From contig NZ_AKKK01000004.1 in the NCBI RefSeq assembly GCF_000281065.1, positions 1-64,000 on the forward strand: a DNA stretch of 64,000 nt, read 5' to 3'. A program made the translations under genes and the position numbers. Shown here piece after piece: positions 41,272-50,372 of this stretch. Source of the DNA: Arthrobacter sp. M2012083 (GTDB lineage Bacteria > Actinomycetota > Actinomycetes > Actinomycetales > Micrococcaceae). Position 1 is the stretch's first letter, and each line of letters opens with the position of its first letter. The notes beneath the pieces were generated by a model, which saw only the letters and a program-made list of their open reading frames with translations, was not told the origin of the DNA and made no database searches.

Positions 41272-43355
41272 GTCGGGCACCCGTGCCGAATCCCCTGCCG
41301 ATCAAGCCAACCAAGCACACCGCCGGCATCGATGGAATCGAGCTGGGCGGGATCCCCCACCAAGAGGATCTTGGCTCCGGAGACCTTGGCCTGCCCGACC
41401 AAGGCTGCCAGCTGAAATGTTGAGACCATGGAGGCCTCATCGACAATTACGAGCTGATTGGGTTGAAACCGCCATTGGGCTTGCTCGGCGGCCAGCCGAG
41501 CAACCTCTTGTTGAAGTCGTCTAACGATAGGGCCGTGGGGAACGGAAGCCCCACGGAGTCGATCGTCCGCCTGGAAGAATCGTGCTGCCCGTTCGGCCGC
41601 ACCAGACCCAACGGATTCATGCAGCCACTTAGCGACGTTCTCAGTAACCATCCGTAGCTCCGAACCGAGAACTTCGGCGCTCGCAGCAGCCGGCGCCAGA
41701 CCAACAACGCTGCCCACCCCGTACGCCACCTCCCACGCAGCTTTCACGGCGCCAAGGGTCGTCGTCTTTCCGGTCCCGGCCGGTCCAACGATGGCGTCGA
41801 GCCTGCTGCAGCTCAGCAGGACATCCGACGCTGCCGTCAGTTGGTCATCGTGCAGAGGTGACCCTTCGTCGTTTCTGTATGAGGTGACCGCCCCGAAGGC
41901 GAGGTCGACCGGAACGGCCGGGCCGCCGTCGTCGTTCTTCGCCGCAAGGATTTGGTCCTAAAACGCGAGTGTCGACTCGTCCGTGTAGAGGCGCGACCCG
42001 TGGAAATCGAAGACGCTTCGCCCGGCGAATCGCAGATCATCGGCCGCATCCGCAGGGACGGTGTACCGATACTGGTTGAGTGGCACGGATTGACGCTCTG
42101 CCGCGGTGGCCACGGCATCGATCAGCGCGTTGCGGTCGGCGGGGGAGGCGCAACGGATCTCAGCGCACACACGCTCACCCTCGGCGATCAGGTTCCAGCG
42201 ATTCCAGGTTGAGCGCTTTGCCGCCACACGTTGCCGGGTGACAAGCCCGACGGCGTCAATCCAGTCGGGTGCGAAGTCGCCAACGTGGAACGAATGTGAG
42301 CGGGAGCGCCTAATGGTGGACGCTACGACGGATTCCGGGTCGAAGGCTTGGGCCTTTGCTCTGTCGCGCCACTGTGCGGAAAGCAGCCGCAGAGGTAACG
42401 AAGAAGCGTTCTTAGGCGTTCGAGTTGAAAGGGTGGCTTGCTGGCGCAATCTCACGGTGGTAGTTGCCGTCGGGCGAGTTCCATGACCAGCGGTCCACTG
42501 TTTCACCAGGCGATCGGTCTCGATGTCGATAAGCCTTGAACGGTTTGAAAATTCACGGATAAGGGCTTCGGCGACGCCAGTGAGTTGCTGGCTTGGGTTA
42601 TGAGTGTTCTGCGCCGGGGCACGGATGTCAGTGTCTGTGCCGAGGCTGGTGTGCAGCGCATCGAAGAGCAGCCCGTTGTAATGTTCGCTGGCGGCCACGA
42701 CGGCTTTGTATAAGGAACGGGAGTCCACGGTGACCCACGCGCCGTCCGTGACGCGCTGGACTCGGTTCGCGATGACAAGATGCGTATGGAGCTGAGGATC
42801 GCCGGCGCGTGATTCCCAATGATCGAAGGCTGCCGCGATGACCCCTAGGGTGCCGACGTGAGCAACGCCGTTCCGCCCGGATCTAGTGGTGATGACGTGC
42901 TCTTCCATCCAGGCAAGCGTTGCTTCGACGGCGTCGTGATGGGTCTGCAGGATTTGTTCTTGCAGAAGGCGGGGGCTTAGTGCCCACAGCGTGGAGACGG
43001 ACTTCGGGACACTGAACGTGAGGTCGAAGCCGGCGACGGCGTGCTTCGTCGCTTCCTTGTTGCTGGCCTCTTGGTTGATCTGCGGCTGCTCATGGGGCCT
43101 CCCCAGTTGTTCATTACTGTCGGGGTGGGCCGCGTCCTGGAAGATGGCGCGCGCATCGGATTCAGTGACTTTGTCTCCGGATGTGCGGGCAACGCCGCTG
43201 AGCCCACTGCCCATCCAACGACCCTGAGGCGTTCCCGCCGCGACGTAGTAGCTGATTGTGTCTTGGGGAGTAGGGGAGAAGTCGTCCAGCATCGTGGATT
43301 TGAAGAGGTACTTGAGTCCTGATCGGACTGAGAGCCTGGCGATGGACATGGTCAT
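41272..43355 (-). pseudogene. MobF-type relaxase/helicase, internal stop and 3' truncation
   Basis: Starts MTMSIARLSVRSGLKYLF (ATG at 43355, GGGAG upstream). The TrwC relaxase domain has the catalytic Tyr region ISYYVAAG and the HUH-type motif LHTHLVIANRV. A TAG at 41958-41960 follows STLAF; the same frame reads on as DQILAAKNDDG, the helicase P-loop VGPAGTGKTTT and Walker B VIVDEASMV, then GDPAQLDSI. Similarity ends at GWLDRQG (about 41292), where the opposite-strand membrane-protein remnant begins. So the helicase C-terminus is deleted and the product, at best a TrwC domain, cannot support transfer. Confidence 0.85.
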
Positions 43356-43681
43356 GGCCGTGCTCCCGTGCGAGGCCTGGTGGGCAGCCAGCCTCGCCGA
43401 CGGAGAATGTCGAGCGTCGCTGGGTCGAGGGCGATGCCCTTGACGCGCGAAATCTGGAGCAAAACTGCCGCTACTCTGGCGAGGTCCTGGACGTTTGTCC
43501 GCTGGGCACGTTTTAGGCGGAGGACTTCGTTGTGGAGAAGACCGTTTCTGGTTTCCAGTTCTTCGTAGAGGGCCCGGAGCCGCTCTAGGTCGGAGGATTG
43601 CGATCGTAGTTCGGTCAGTAGCCGGTCCGTATCGCCCTCGCCACCGCCGTGAGGTTGTTGTCCGGAGCTCTGCTTGTTCAC
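43352..43681 (-). CDS. relaxase-accessory coiled-coil protein
   Basis: 109 residues. A disordered start, a coiled coil (about 20-60, LLTELRSQSSDLERLRALYE), then DLARVAAVLLQISRVKGIA. Its stop overlaps the relaxase ATG (ATGA), so the two are coupled. Short coiled-coil proteins upstream of MobF relaxases often help nicking or DNA binding, but this is inferred from position. It is intact. Confidence 0.6.
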   Translation of the reverse strand: MNKQSSGQQPHGGGEGDTDRLLTELRSQSSDLERLRALYEELETRNGLLHNEVLRLKRAQRTNVQDLARVAAVLLQISRVKGIALDPATLDILRRRGWLPTRPRTGARP

Positions 43682-43757
43682 ACCAGTTCATGTAGCGTGC
43701 ACGCACGCGCCTCATGATTTCCGAACCACCACGCCTTGGATGCCAGAGGTGTGAACG

Positions 43758-43801
43758 AAGTGGTGACGGAGCCACTGCCCCCGGCGGCTCCGTCACCACT
43801 T
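43758..43801. repeat. 16-bp inverted repeat upstream of the relaxase operon (candidate oriT)
   Basis: AAGTGGTGACGGAGCC (43758-43773) and GGCTCCGTCACCACTT (43786-43801) are perfect arms around a 12-base C-rich loop. It starts 77 bases upstream of the accessory gene. Long inverted repeats next to a relaxase gene often mark oriT, though a terminator is possible. Confidence 0.4.
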
Positions 43802-44325
43802 GTTTGATGGCAATGTATACGGGTGGCTCTCGGTAGCACGGCCTGCGGACAGGAATGCAAGTCAAGAAATCGGCAACAGATGCATTCCGTTTTGGCGGCA
43901 CAGTTGGCTGAGGTCAGGTACGGGCCAAATGGGCCACAGGCTGCGGCTCATTTGGGTGTCGGACATTACTTCCAAGGTCTCGATGGTGAACTGCTTTCTA
44001 TGCCGATCGTCCAGACGCGCTCTGGATGATCGGGCAACAAAGAGAGCCGTTCGTAATAGGCGCCGTGGCCGGGATCCAGTCTGGACGGTTAGCCCATCAG
44101 ATGGTGGCGCAAGGGTTCGAGGGTCGGCGTCAGAGGACGTTCGCGGCGAATGAGCTCCTGAGCCGATTGCGCAACAAGTTGTTGCGCAATCGCTTACATG
44201 CCAACAGCTTCGATAGGGCGGAAGCGTGCCAGCCAGTTGAAACCATAAGCGAACTAGAGCAAACGCCGATAAGCACCCATAAGTCTTGTACGTCCTATGA
44301 CCTGGCGTTTGCTTAGAATCAAGCC
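43802..44325. other. intergenic stretch with a short ORF and a palindrome
   Basis: A 48-codon frame, ATG at 43880 reading MHSVLAAQLAEVRYGPNG ... ELLSMPIVQTRSG, looks protein-like and may be a fragment of a larger transfer gene; no ribosome site is clear. The rest has no supported gene apart from the 29-base palindrome at 44164. Confidence 0.3.
44164..44192. repeat. 29-base near-perfect palindrome (operator candidate)
   Basis: CGATTGCGCAACAA and TTGTTGCGCAATCG are perfect arms around one G, 134 bases before the 44326 gene. The symmetry and length suit a dimeric regulator; GTTGCGCAAC is its core. Confidence 0.5.
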
Positions 44326-45024
44326 ATGGCAGAAAACAACGAAGTGCCCCGCCTACCCGGCATACGAGCGATCAGCGCATTCTTTCAAAACTTCGGTGGG
44401 GAAGACGTCGTAGTACGTCCGGCAACTCGAGAAGGCAACTCATTCAAAATTGAAGTCTTACTCAGCGAAGGCAAAGCCGTCTTTCCTCCTGCCGCGCCGG
44501 TTCACGAGGGAGACACTGTAGAGCGTGCAGATCCGCGTGGTGGCGTGATTGAGTATACGATCTCTCGCTATGAGTTCAGTAAAGACCCATTTGAGCACGG
44601 CAACGATCACTGGAACGCAACCTTGACGGAGAAGGGTCACGTTCACCGTTCGTTCGCACAACCAAACATCGTCGTGCATGGTGGAACCAACCAGATATCA
44701 GTTGGTAACGCCAACCAGCTGCAACAGTCAAACGTCACCGCGGACGCGCAACGCCTGGTTGCTGCTCTCGAAGAGATTGCCAGGGCTGCGCCGCGGGACG
44801 ACTTCACTGCTGACCACGCCGAGGCACTCGACGATGCAATCTCAGACGTCAAGAAAACGGTCTCAACTACTGAAAAACCAAACGCCCTAAAACGATCTCT
44901 CTATGGGCTCAGGGGCGTAGTGGATGAGATAGGGACGTCGGCTGGAGCGGGGACAAAGGATGCAGTCAAGGCGTGGGTTGCAGCGGCGACGACAACGATC
45001 ATCACGCACTTGACGGGCCTATGA
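44326..45024 (+). CDS. unrecognised protein
   Basis: 232 residues. Beta-rich N-terminal half, then NIVVHGGTNQISVGNANQLQ (a repeated Gly/Asn pattern, as seen near linker regions of some defence proteins), then a helical C-terminal region (about 145-232) that ends in a hydrophobic ATTTIITHLTGL. No catalytic motif seen. Poor ribosome site, intact frame. A palindrome upstream suggests regulation. A defence role is only an inference from the location. Confidence 0.5.
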   Translation: MAENNEVPRLPGIRAISAFFQNFGGEDVVVRPATREGNSFKIEVLLSEGKAVFPPAAPVHEGDTVERADPRGGVIEYTISRYEFSKDPFEHGNDHWNATLTEKGHVHRSFAQPNIVVHGGTNQISVGNANQLQQSNVTADAQRLVAALEEIARAAPRDDFTADHAEALDDAISDVKKTVSTTEKPNALKRSLYGLRGVVDEIGTSAGAGTKDAVKAWVAAATTTIITHLTGL

Positions 45025-45361
45025 CCCTAACGTACTCCGCTACCACCGAAGAGTCGTAGAAAATACCCACCAGCATCGTGAAGAGCACATTCCCAACACG
45101 AAGAGCAGGCACCCGGGACAGATGCCTCAAGCGGACTGGCGGGCCTAGGGTCGAGCACGGCAACTGCATCCATCTGTCGAGGATCGCCAAGTTCCGAGAC
45201 TGGCGACCCAACGACAACTCGGGCGCAGCTTTGTAGCCGTTCTTCATCTTGGTCTCGTTGACCTTCAGCCAACGCACCACGCCCGGTCGCTACAGTCCCA
45301 GCAAAGGATCCTTTACCGCGTTGTCTTTGAACCTCTGTCGATTCGCCCGAAAGGCTCCACA
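45025..45361. other. intergenic stretch of about 340 bases
   Basis: No supported gene, hairpin or repeat seen. It separates two unrecognised genes and probably carries a promoter for the second. Confidence 0.45.
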
Positions 45362-46321
45362 ATGACCTACTGGCAGACCATGCCGTCCACGTACAGCGAC
45401 CGCCTCGAGGAGTTGGCGCAGACGCTATCGGCTTGCCGCGAGGCCTTCCACGAGACCGCCGCCGAGTTTCACTGGGAACCGGCAGCAGGATCTGGCGCTG
45501 CTCAAGCGGCCATAATCCTGCCATCGCCTGATCCGGTAATCGACAAGCCGATTGGCGAAACCGGCCACCGCCTCATCACAGAGGCGATCCAGATTTTTCT
45601 CTTCAACGTCGCGGCGCATTTGGGTAGTTGGGCTGCTCTTCTGAGGGCTGCAGAGGTGGTTGGCACTCCGCCATTGCTTCTGCGCGCCGTAATCGAGAAT
45701 TGCGCACACGCGGTGTGGGTGACGGGCGACGACCCCACGGAGGCTCCGGAAGACCGTCTTGCTCGCGCCTACCTAGAGGAGTTGAAGAGCGCCGAGGAAG
45801 CCAAGAAGAACGCCGGCCGTCTTCGCGGCAAGAGCGACCCCACTCATACGCGCACGGCGGACGCCTACAAGAAGGTCAAGGCGGACATTGCCGCCCGCTT
45901 CCCCGACTCGACTCCCGAGGAGTTGGGCAAGTACAGGCTTCACGGTCAACAGCTGCCGGGCCTTGAAGACTCCGTCAAGTGGATGTACGACCTCACCGCC
46001 AGCTTCGGTGGCACTATCGATGCGACTGTGGCCTCGGGCTTATATGGGCTGCTCTCGAACCTCACCCACCCGACCCTCTACACGGTGAGAGAGATGCGTG
46101 TCTGGACCAAGGACGAGAAGACAGGCCGAGGCGTTGCGAACGTTCGCGTCACTGTCGAGTCGGTTGAGAAGGACGTTCGTGCAGCGCTGGCGGCCTTCTA
46201 CAACGCTATGACCTACGTGACCAGCTACTACGGTTGGACCGAGACGGCACTGAGGACTCTTGAGAGCAAGATCGAAGCGGTGATCCCAGACTTCTTCAAT
46301 GCCGCCCTGGAAGTCGAGTGA
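45362..46321 (+). CDS. unrecognised helical protein
   Basis: 319 residues, mostly helical. Segments LLRAVIENCAHAVWV and LSNLTHPTLYTV are reminiscent of DUF5677-like proteins (helical, HEPN-like), but I cannot assert this. A charged coiled section lies at about 125-165 (EELKSAEEAKKNAGRLRGKS). AAAGG lies 8 bases before the ATG. Complete frame. Confidence 0.5.
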   Translation: MTYWQTMPSTYSDRLEELAQTLSACREAFHETAAEFHWEPAAGSGAAQAAIILPSPDPVIDKPIGETGHRLITEAIQIFLFNVAAHLGSWAALLRAAEVVGTPPLLLRAVIENCAHAVWVTGDDPTEAPEDRLARAYLEELKSAEEAKKNAGRLRGKSDPTHTRTADAYKKVKADIAARFPDSTPEELGKYRLHGQQLPGLEDSVKWMYDLTASFGGTIDATVASGLYGLLSNLTHPTLYTVREMRVWTKDEKTGRGVANVRVTVESVEKDVRAALAAFYNAMTYVTSYYGWTETALRTLESKIEAVIPDFFNAALEVE

Positions 46322-46347
46322 CAAGGTCTCGCAATCGCGAGGTCCGC

Positions 46348-46900
46348 TTAGCGTGATTCCTGGCGAGCAGGAAGGCGTGAGGACATGTACATGTCCTTGC
46401 GTTGGCCGCCAATCTCTAGCCAGCTCCTCATCGTCCCTTCACGTATGAACCCGCTGCGCTCGGCTGCGAGCCAGGAGCCCTCATTCCAAGGCTCGACGTA
46501 GAGTTTCAGTCGATGAATCCCGGGTTGCGTAAGACCCCAGGCGGCGAGGGCACCTAAAGCAGAGGAGCTGCTCCCTTCCCCTGATGAATTGGCGCGACCC
46601 AATAGCCAATGCTCGCCCGGCCTTGGCTGAGGTTCTTTAGCCACAGCCCGATTTGGCCAACCGCCTGATCAGAGGAGGAATCAGCAATAGCGAAGGAGAC
46701 CCGGTGCCATCAACTAAGCGTTGGTGCTGTCTTTCGATGGAGGCCAGAGCTGCCTGGCGTGAACCGCTGGCGGGAACTGTCGTGATGGTGGGAATTAGTG
46801 GATCGCTCGAGGCTTCCTGGACCACAGGAACATCGGCTGCCGTAAATGGGCGGAGCCTGTAAGGGGGCGCAACGAGTACAGGCTGCTCCAGAGGATTCAT
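46348..46900 (-). pseudogene. GNAT acetyltransferase with two frameshifts
   Basis: Three frames together spell one RimJ/RimL-like acetyltransferase. First MNPLEQPVLVAPPYRLRPFT to GTG; then SFAIADSSSDQAVGQIGLWL, NLSQGRASIGYWVAP (acetyl-CoA motif) in a second frame; then SSALGALAAWGLTQPG, LKLYVEPWNEGSW, GFIREGTMRSW in the first. The shifts fall near 46700 and 46570. The frame fragments alone would look like two short unrelated genes. Confidence 0.75.
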
Positions 46901-47064
46901 TCTCAGACTCTACGCTGAGCCCCCGCGCAGCGGGGGAGATACCGAAACTGCCACCATCCCACTCCCAAGGAAGTGGGATAGCGACCAGGGACGACCATCC
47001 ACATCGATCGACCGGGGTTTCTTATGCGAAAGTAAATGCACCACCTACCTGGGGGAGACTGATC

Positions 47065-47742
47065 ATGCCGGCCGTGCCCGATGACCTGCAAAGAAAATTC
47101 CAGAACTGGGACGCGAAGGGGCGTCCACCACAGGAGGCCTTCGAGTGGGAGAAGCGGAACTGGCAAAGATACCTCGGCGGCAAGAGAATCTTGGAATCAC
47201 TTCCAAATCCCATTGACCGCGCTGGCGTTCTGGCGGCATTCAAGCAAGTCGCTGACCCTGACTCGGCTCTCGACGCCTACGTCGCCAGCTACCTCTGGGG
47301 TTATGCCCAGGCCAACTTTGGCCCTTACCGGGCAGAACGCGTCATTCGCTTGAATACCGACCTGGAAAACGGTCAGAACTTCGCCGCCGACCTACACGAG
47401 CTCGCCGAGAAGGCCATGACTAGTGGCGGGAATGCAGCTTTCGAGAACGTCGTGAAAAGACGGCAGGCCAACAGGAAGTTCTTCGACCAGTGGGGACCCG
47501 CCTTCGCGACAAAGTACATCAGCTTCGCTACTAAGGCCTCCTTCCGCGTCGCCACCACCCCGATTCTGGACAGCATCGTCGCGAAATGGTTCAGTGAAAA
47601 CTGCAAGGAGATCGGGCCTCTGTGGCTCAACTGGAACAGTGCCGTTAGTTATCGCCGGTACACGGCGTGTATGGCCCAATGGGCAGCCGAGCTCGGCATT
47701 GAAGCCGAGCAGATAGAACAACTGATCTTCAGAAGGGACTGA
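47065..47742 (+). CDS. 8-oxoguanine DNA glycosylase OGG-fold protein
   Basis: 225 residues. YVASYLWGYAQANFGPYRAE and WGPAFATKYISFATKA ... TPILDSIVAKWF match the OGG-fold family annotated in many actinobacteria: helical, with a helix-hairpin-like GPAFxTKY segment. Activity on oxidised or modified bases is inferred from the family name. The ATG at 47065 has GGGGGAGA upstream; a much longer in-frame start overlaps the neighbouring pseudogene and is rejected. A DNA glycosylase of a different fold follows. Confidence 0.6.
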   Translation: MPAVPDDLQRKFQNWDAKGRPPQEAFEWEKRNWQRYLGGKRILESLPNPIDRAGVLAAFKQVADPDSALDAYVASYLWGYAQANFGPYRAERVIRLNTDLENGQNFAADLHELAEKAMTSGGNAAFENVVKRRQANRKFFDQWGPAFATKYISFATKASFRVATTPILDSIVAKWFSENCKEIGPLWLNWNSAVSYRRYTACMAQWAAELGIEAEQIEQLIFRRD

Positions 47743-47885
47743 GTGACAATGGGCTTTCACGTTTCTACTGGTGCCCATTCTGGCTGCGGCCGTCACATAT
47801 CGAGCCGGACGTCGTCATCGCCGGCCTTCGAGCCTAGGCCAACACCGTTCCAGCAAGTGAGCTCGACTGAGGACCATAGGGCTGA

Positions 47886-48446
47886 ATGGTAGATCGCTTG
47901 GTTGGGCATCAGGAGAGATTGCTGGACGGACGTGGGGGCCTGACGCTTGCCAATTTGTGGCCTGCTGGCCACATTGTTGCTGCCGTTGTCGGTCTAAACC
48001 CCGCGCCTAAGAGTGTCGAGGCGGGCCACTATTATCAGGGCCCGGCAGGGCAACGTCAGTTGGTGCGGTTGGCTGACGTCGGCCTGTTCGATCCGGCTGA
48101 CGCGCCATTTCTGGATGACGCTGCATTGCAGCGTGGAATAGCTTTCACGGACATTGTGAAGGTTCCGACCCTGGGGGAGAAGCAGGTCAAAGCCGAGCGG
48201 ATTCGTGAGGGGCTGCCTTTGCTTGAGGCCTCGTTGGCGGCTCGAGATGTTCTCTTGGTCATTGGGGTGTTCCGACATCCGGTCCATGCACTACTCGGCT
48301 TGAGAAAATCGAAGCCGGGCTTGCAGGAGAAAACGACGAGTTGGGGTGCACGCGTGTTTCGGATGCCTGGGCCGTACGCAAAGGCTGATGAAGCAAGAAG
48401 GGTCTTGACCGAATTGGGAAACGTGTTAAGGGAGGGTACGAAGTAG
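47886..48446 (+). CDS. uracil-DNA-glycosylase-like protein (Mug/UDG family)
   Basis: 186 residues. VGLNPAPKSVEAGHYYQG is the GxNP motif of mismatch-specific uracil-DNA glycosylases, and LLVIGVFRHPVHALLG fits the later core strand. Likely removes uracil or a damaged pyrimidine from DNA. It follows the OGG-fold gene by 143 bases on the same strand; the pair may act together in repair or against phage base modification (inference). Confidence 0.65.
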   Translation: MVDRLVGHQERLLDGRGGLTLANLWPAGHIVAAVVGLNPAPKSVEAGHYYQGPAGQRQLVRLADVGLFDPADAPFLDDAALQRGIAFTDIVKVPTLGEKQVKAERIREGLPLLEASLAARDVLLVIGVFRHPVHALLGLRKSKPGLQEKTTSWGARVFRMPGPYAKADEARRVLTELGNVLREGTK

Positions 48447-48594
48447 TCGACCGCTCCTTCGCTAACCATATGCGTCCGTCCACAGGTTACGGCGGGCATT
48501 TTCCTAAGGCCCTTAGGGCGCCCGGAAGCGACTGAGGACCGGGCCTAGACCGAAGCCGCCTTGCGTGTCAGATACACGTCCTAGTATCTGAATC

Positions 48595-49467
48595 ATGACC
48601 TTTACGTACACCTCCACCGATCTGGCAGATATCGCTGAGAGCATTCCGGCCCGCGCCCACGACGCCGGCATTTTTTTCGTGCCTGGCGTAAAGGCTGAGG
48701 GTGAGAGCCACATAGCCCTCAGTGGCAGCGACCTCAATGTCGATGAAGCCGTCCGGGTGGCAGCCAAGGTCGGGGCGGTGTTCATCAGTTCTAGTGCTTC
48801 CACCTTCGAAGTGCAGAACTACCTAGACGAGCTTGCCGATGACCAGGAAAATTTGTCCGTTCGGGCCAAGAAGCTGATTGAAGCCGCTCGGCAGTACAAC
48901 GGACAGCACCAAAGTGTGACGGTAGTCTGGGCCGCCCAGGGGCTGCTTTATGAGTGGCACGCTGGTGCTGATTGGCTGGTTCCCTTCCTCGATGAGCTAC
49001 ACGAAGCGGTTGAAGAGTCAGGGGAAGAATCCAATGAAGCTCAGCGGGAACGCCTGACCGAGTACTACACGAACATCCAAACGGCGGCGGCAGTTCTGGC
49101 TGAATCCCGCAAATACCGCGGCGAACAAGTGGGTAAGCGTCGGCACCTGATGGCAACTATCATCGCCGAAGCTGGAATGGACGAGATCGACGACATCACT
49201 TTGTCCCACCGCGTCATGCCCGAAGCTAACAGGATCATAAATGCCAAGGTTTACGAGTTTGAGCAGGACTTCCGAGCTCGCAAGGAGGAGATAACCGACG
49301 AACTTAGGAACTTCCCCGCATGGCAGGTGGTCTACTCCAAAGCTGAGCGAAAGGCTGCGGCCATGAAATTCCTGACCAAGAAAGCCGACGGCTATCGGCT
49401 AAGCACGGATTTGGCCGTCGAGATCAGCGAGGCTGCAGCGAACCCTGTGTACGTATCGCGCTACTGA
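48595..49467 (+). CDS. unrecognised protein
   Basis: 290 residues. An alpha/beta N-terminal half (HDAGIFFVPGVKAEG, VGAVFISSSASTFEV) is followed by a helical, charged half (about 80-290). No catalytic motif recognised. Third consecutive plus-strand gene after the two glycosylases, so it may be part of that unit. A GCCGGCC/GGCCGGC hairpin lies 24 bases after its stop. Confidence 0.55.
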   Translation: MTFTYTSTDLADIAESIPARAHDAGIFFVPGVKAEGESHIALSGSDLNVDEAVRVAAKVGAVFISSSASTFEVQNYLDELADDQENLSVRAKKLIEAARQYNGQHQSVTVVWAAQGLLYEWHAGADWLVPFLDELHEAVEESGEESNEAQRERLTEYYTNIQTAAAVLAESRKYRGEQVGKRRHLMATIIAEAGMDEIDDITLSHRVMPEANRIINAKVYEFEQDFRARKEEITDELRNFPAWQVVYSKAERKAAAMKFLTKKADGYRLSTDLAVEISEAAANPVYVSRY

Positions 49468-49639
49468 TTGCGTGCGGCCTGCAGCTGCACGCCGGCCGTA
49501 AAAGAGGCCGGCCAAAAAGGATGGCTCCGTACCGCCTGGCACACATGACGGCTGAGGAAATGTCCTACTGCCGCCGAATTAGTGTGCTGAGAGCACTCGA
49601 ATGGAAGATCTTGGCCCGAGCGCTCCCCCTTCTGATACT

Positions 49640-50155
49640 TCAGCTGGACGGTATCGGTCGAAAGAAAGAACTTCCCGCCGGGGAGGAAACGGCAGGGCTT
49701 TCTGACGCCTGCTTAGCCTTATCCGCAACGTTCACTTCATGAGCCGACAAAACCCGATTCAAGGTTGTCGTGATCTCTTCCTTGTCGAAGGCTACGTAGG
49801 AATATTGAATATCCACCACCACCGCTGAACTCGCCTGGTAGGAAACCCCCGGGCTAGACAGAAGGTCCTTATCTGCCTCCAGAGTTCCATCTTCGACTTC
49901 AACTCTGTAAACAACGCCACCTCCAGCTGGCGACGAGGCGGAGGCAGGGTCTGTCCACATCCCGGCGTAAGCTCTGGCTAGCTTTACGTCCGTGGTCATG
50001 TAGACCTTGTCGAGTTGTTGAGCTATCTTTCCGAAACCTAGCTCCAAACTAGCGGCCAATGCCTGGGACTTCACCCTGGTCTCGGTTGGAGGCAGGACTC
50101 TGTCTCCGACTTTGAGGCCAGGGGCGCCGCCGTGGAAAAGATACAAAGTCGTCAT
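49640..50155 (-). CDS. ADP-ribosyltransferase-like protein (Arr-like fold)
   Basis: 171 residues. TLYLFHGG (His8), VYMTTDVKLARAYAG (Tyr52) and GVVYRVEVEDG followed by SPGVSYQASSAVVV recall the His-Tyr-type ADP-ribosyltransferase fold of rifampin ADP-ribosyltransferases (Arr). I see no clear final acidic catalytic residue, so enzyme activity is uncertain. The last 30 residues are Ser/Ala/Pro-rich. Start ATG has GGGA about 8 bases upstream; a longer in-frame extension is rejected. Stands alone, convergent with the 48595 gene. Confidence 0.45.
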   Translation of the reverse strand: MTTLYLFHGGAPGLKVGDRVLPPTETRVKSQALAASLELGFGKIAQQLDKVYMTTDVKLARAYAGMWTDPASASSPAGGGVVYRVEVEDGTLEADKDLLSSPGVSYQASSAVVVDIQYSYVAFDKEEITTTLNRVLSAHEVNVADKAKQASESPAVSSPAGSSFFRPIPSS

Positions 50156-50372
50156 GGAGTTCCCTAACCCAGTTGGAGAAAAGTTTAGATCCACCTTCGC
50201 ACAGGCCAATCAAGACTGGCGCAGGAAGGGCCGCAGAATGCGCGTCACGCCTCGCATCGAGTAGAGAGGGTGTTCCATCGGAAGTTTCCCGGTCCCAAGG
50301 AAGTGGGACTGGCCTCAGGGTCTGGCAGTGTGGGGTTCGTGGGTTTTCCTTTTGCGGGGGCAGGATGGTGGC

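Noticed and set aside
43356..43901. In-frame extension of the relaxase upstream of 43355
   Set aside because: Overlaps the accessory gene and has no ribosome site; MSIARLSVRSGLKYLF is the usual MobF start.
46846..47064. Longer start for the OGG-fold gene
   Set aside because: Overlaps the 5' end of the GNAT pseudogene; the ATG at 47065 has a clear ribosome site.
49491..49512. GCCGGCC/GGCCGGC hairpin after the 48595 gene as an intrinsic terminator
   Set aside because: Short stem with purine-rich flanks and no T-run on the plus strand; kept only as a remark in the gene entry.
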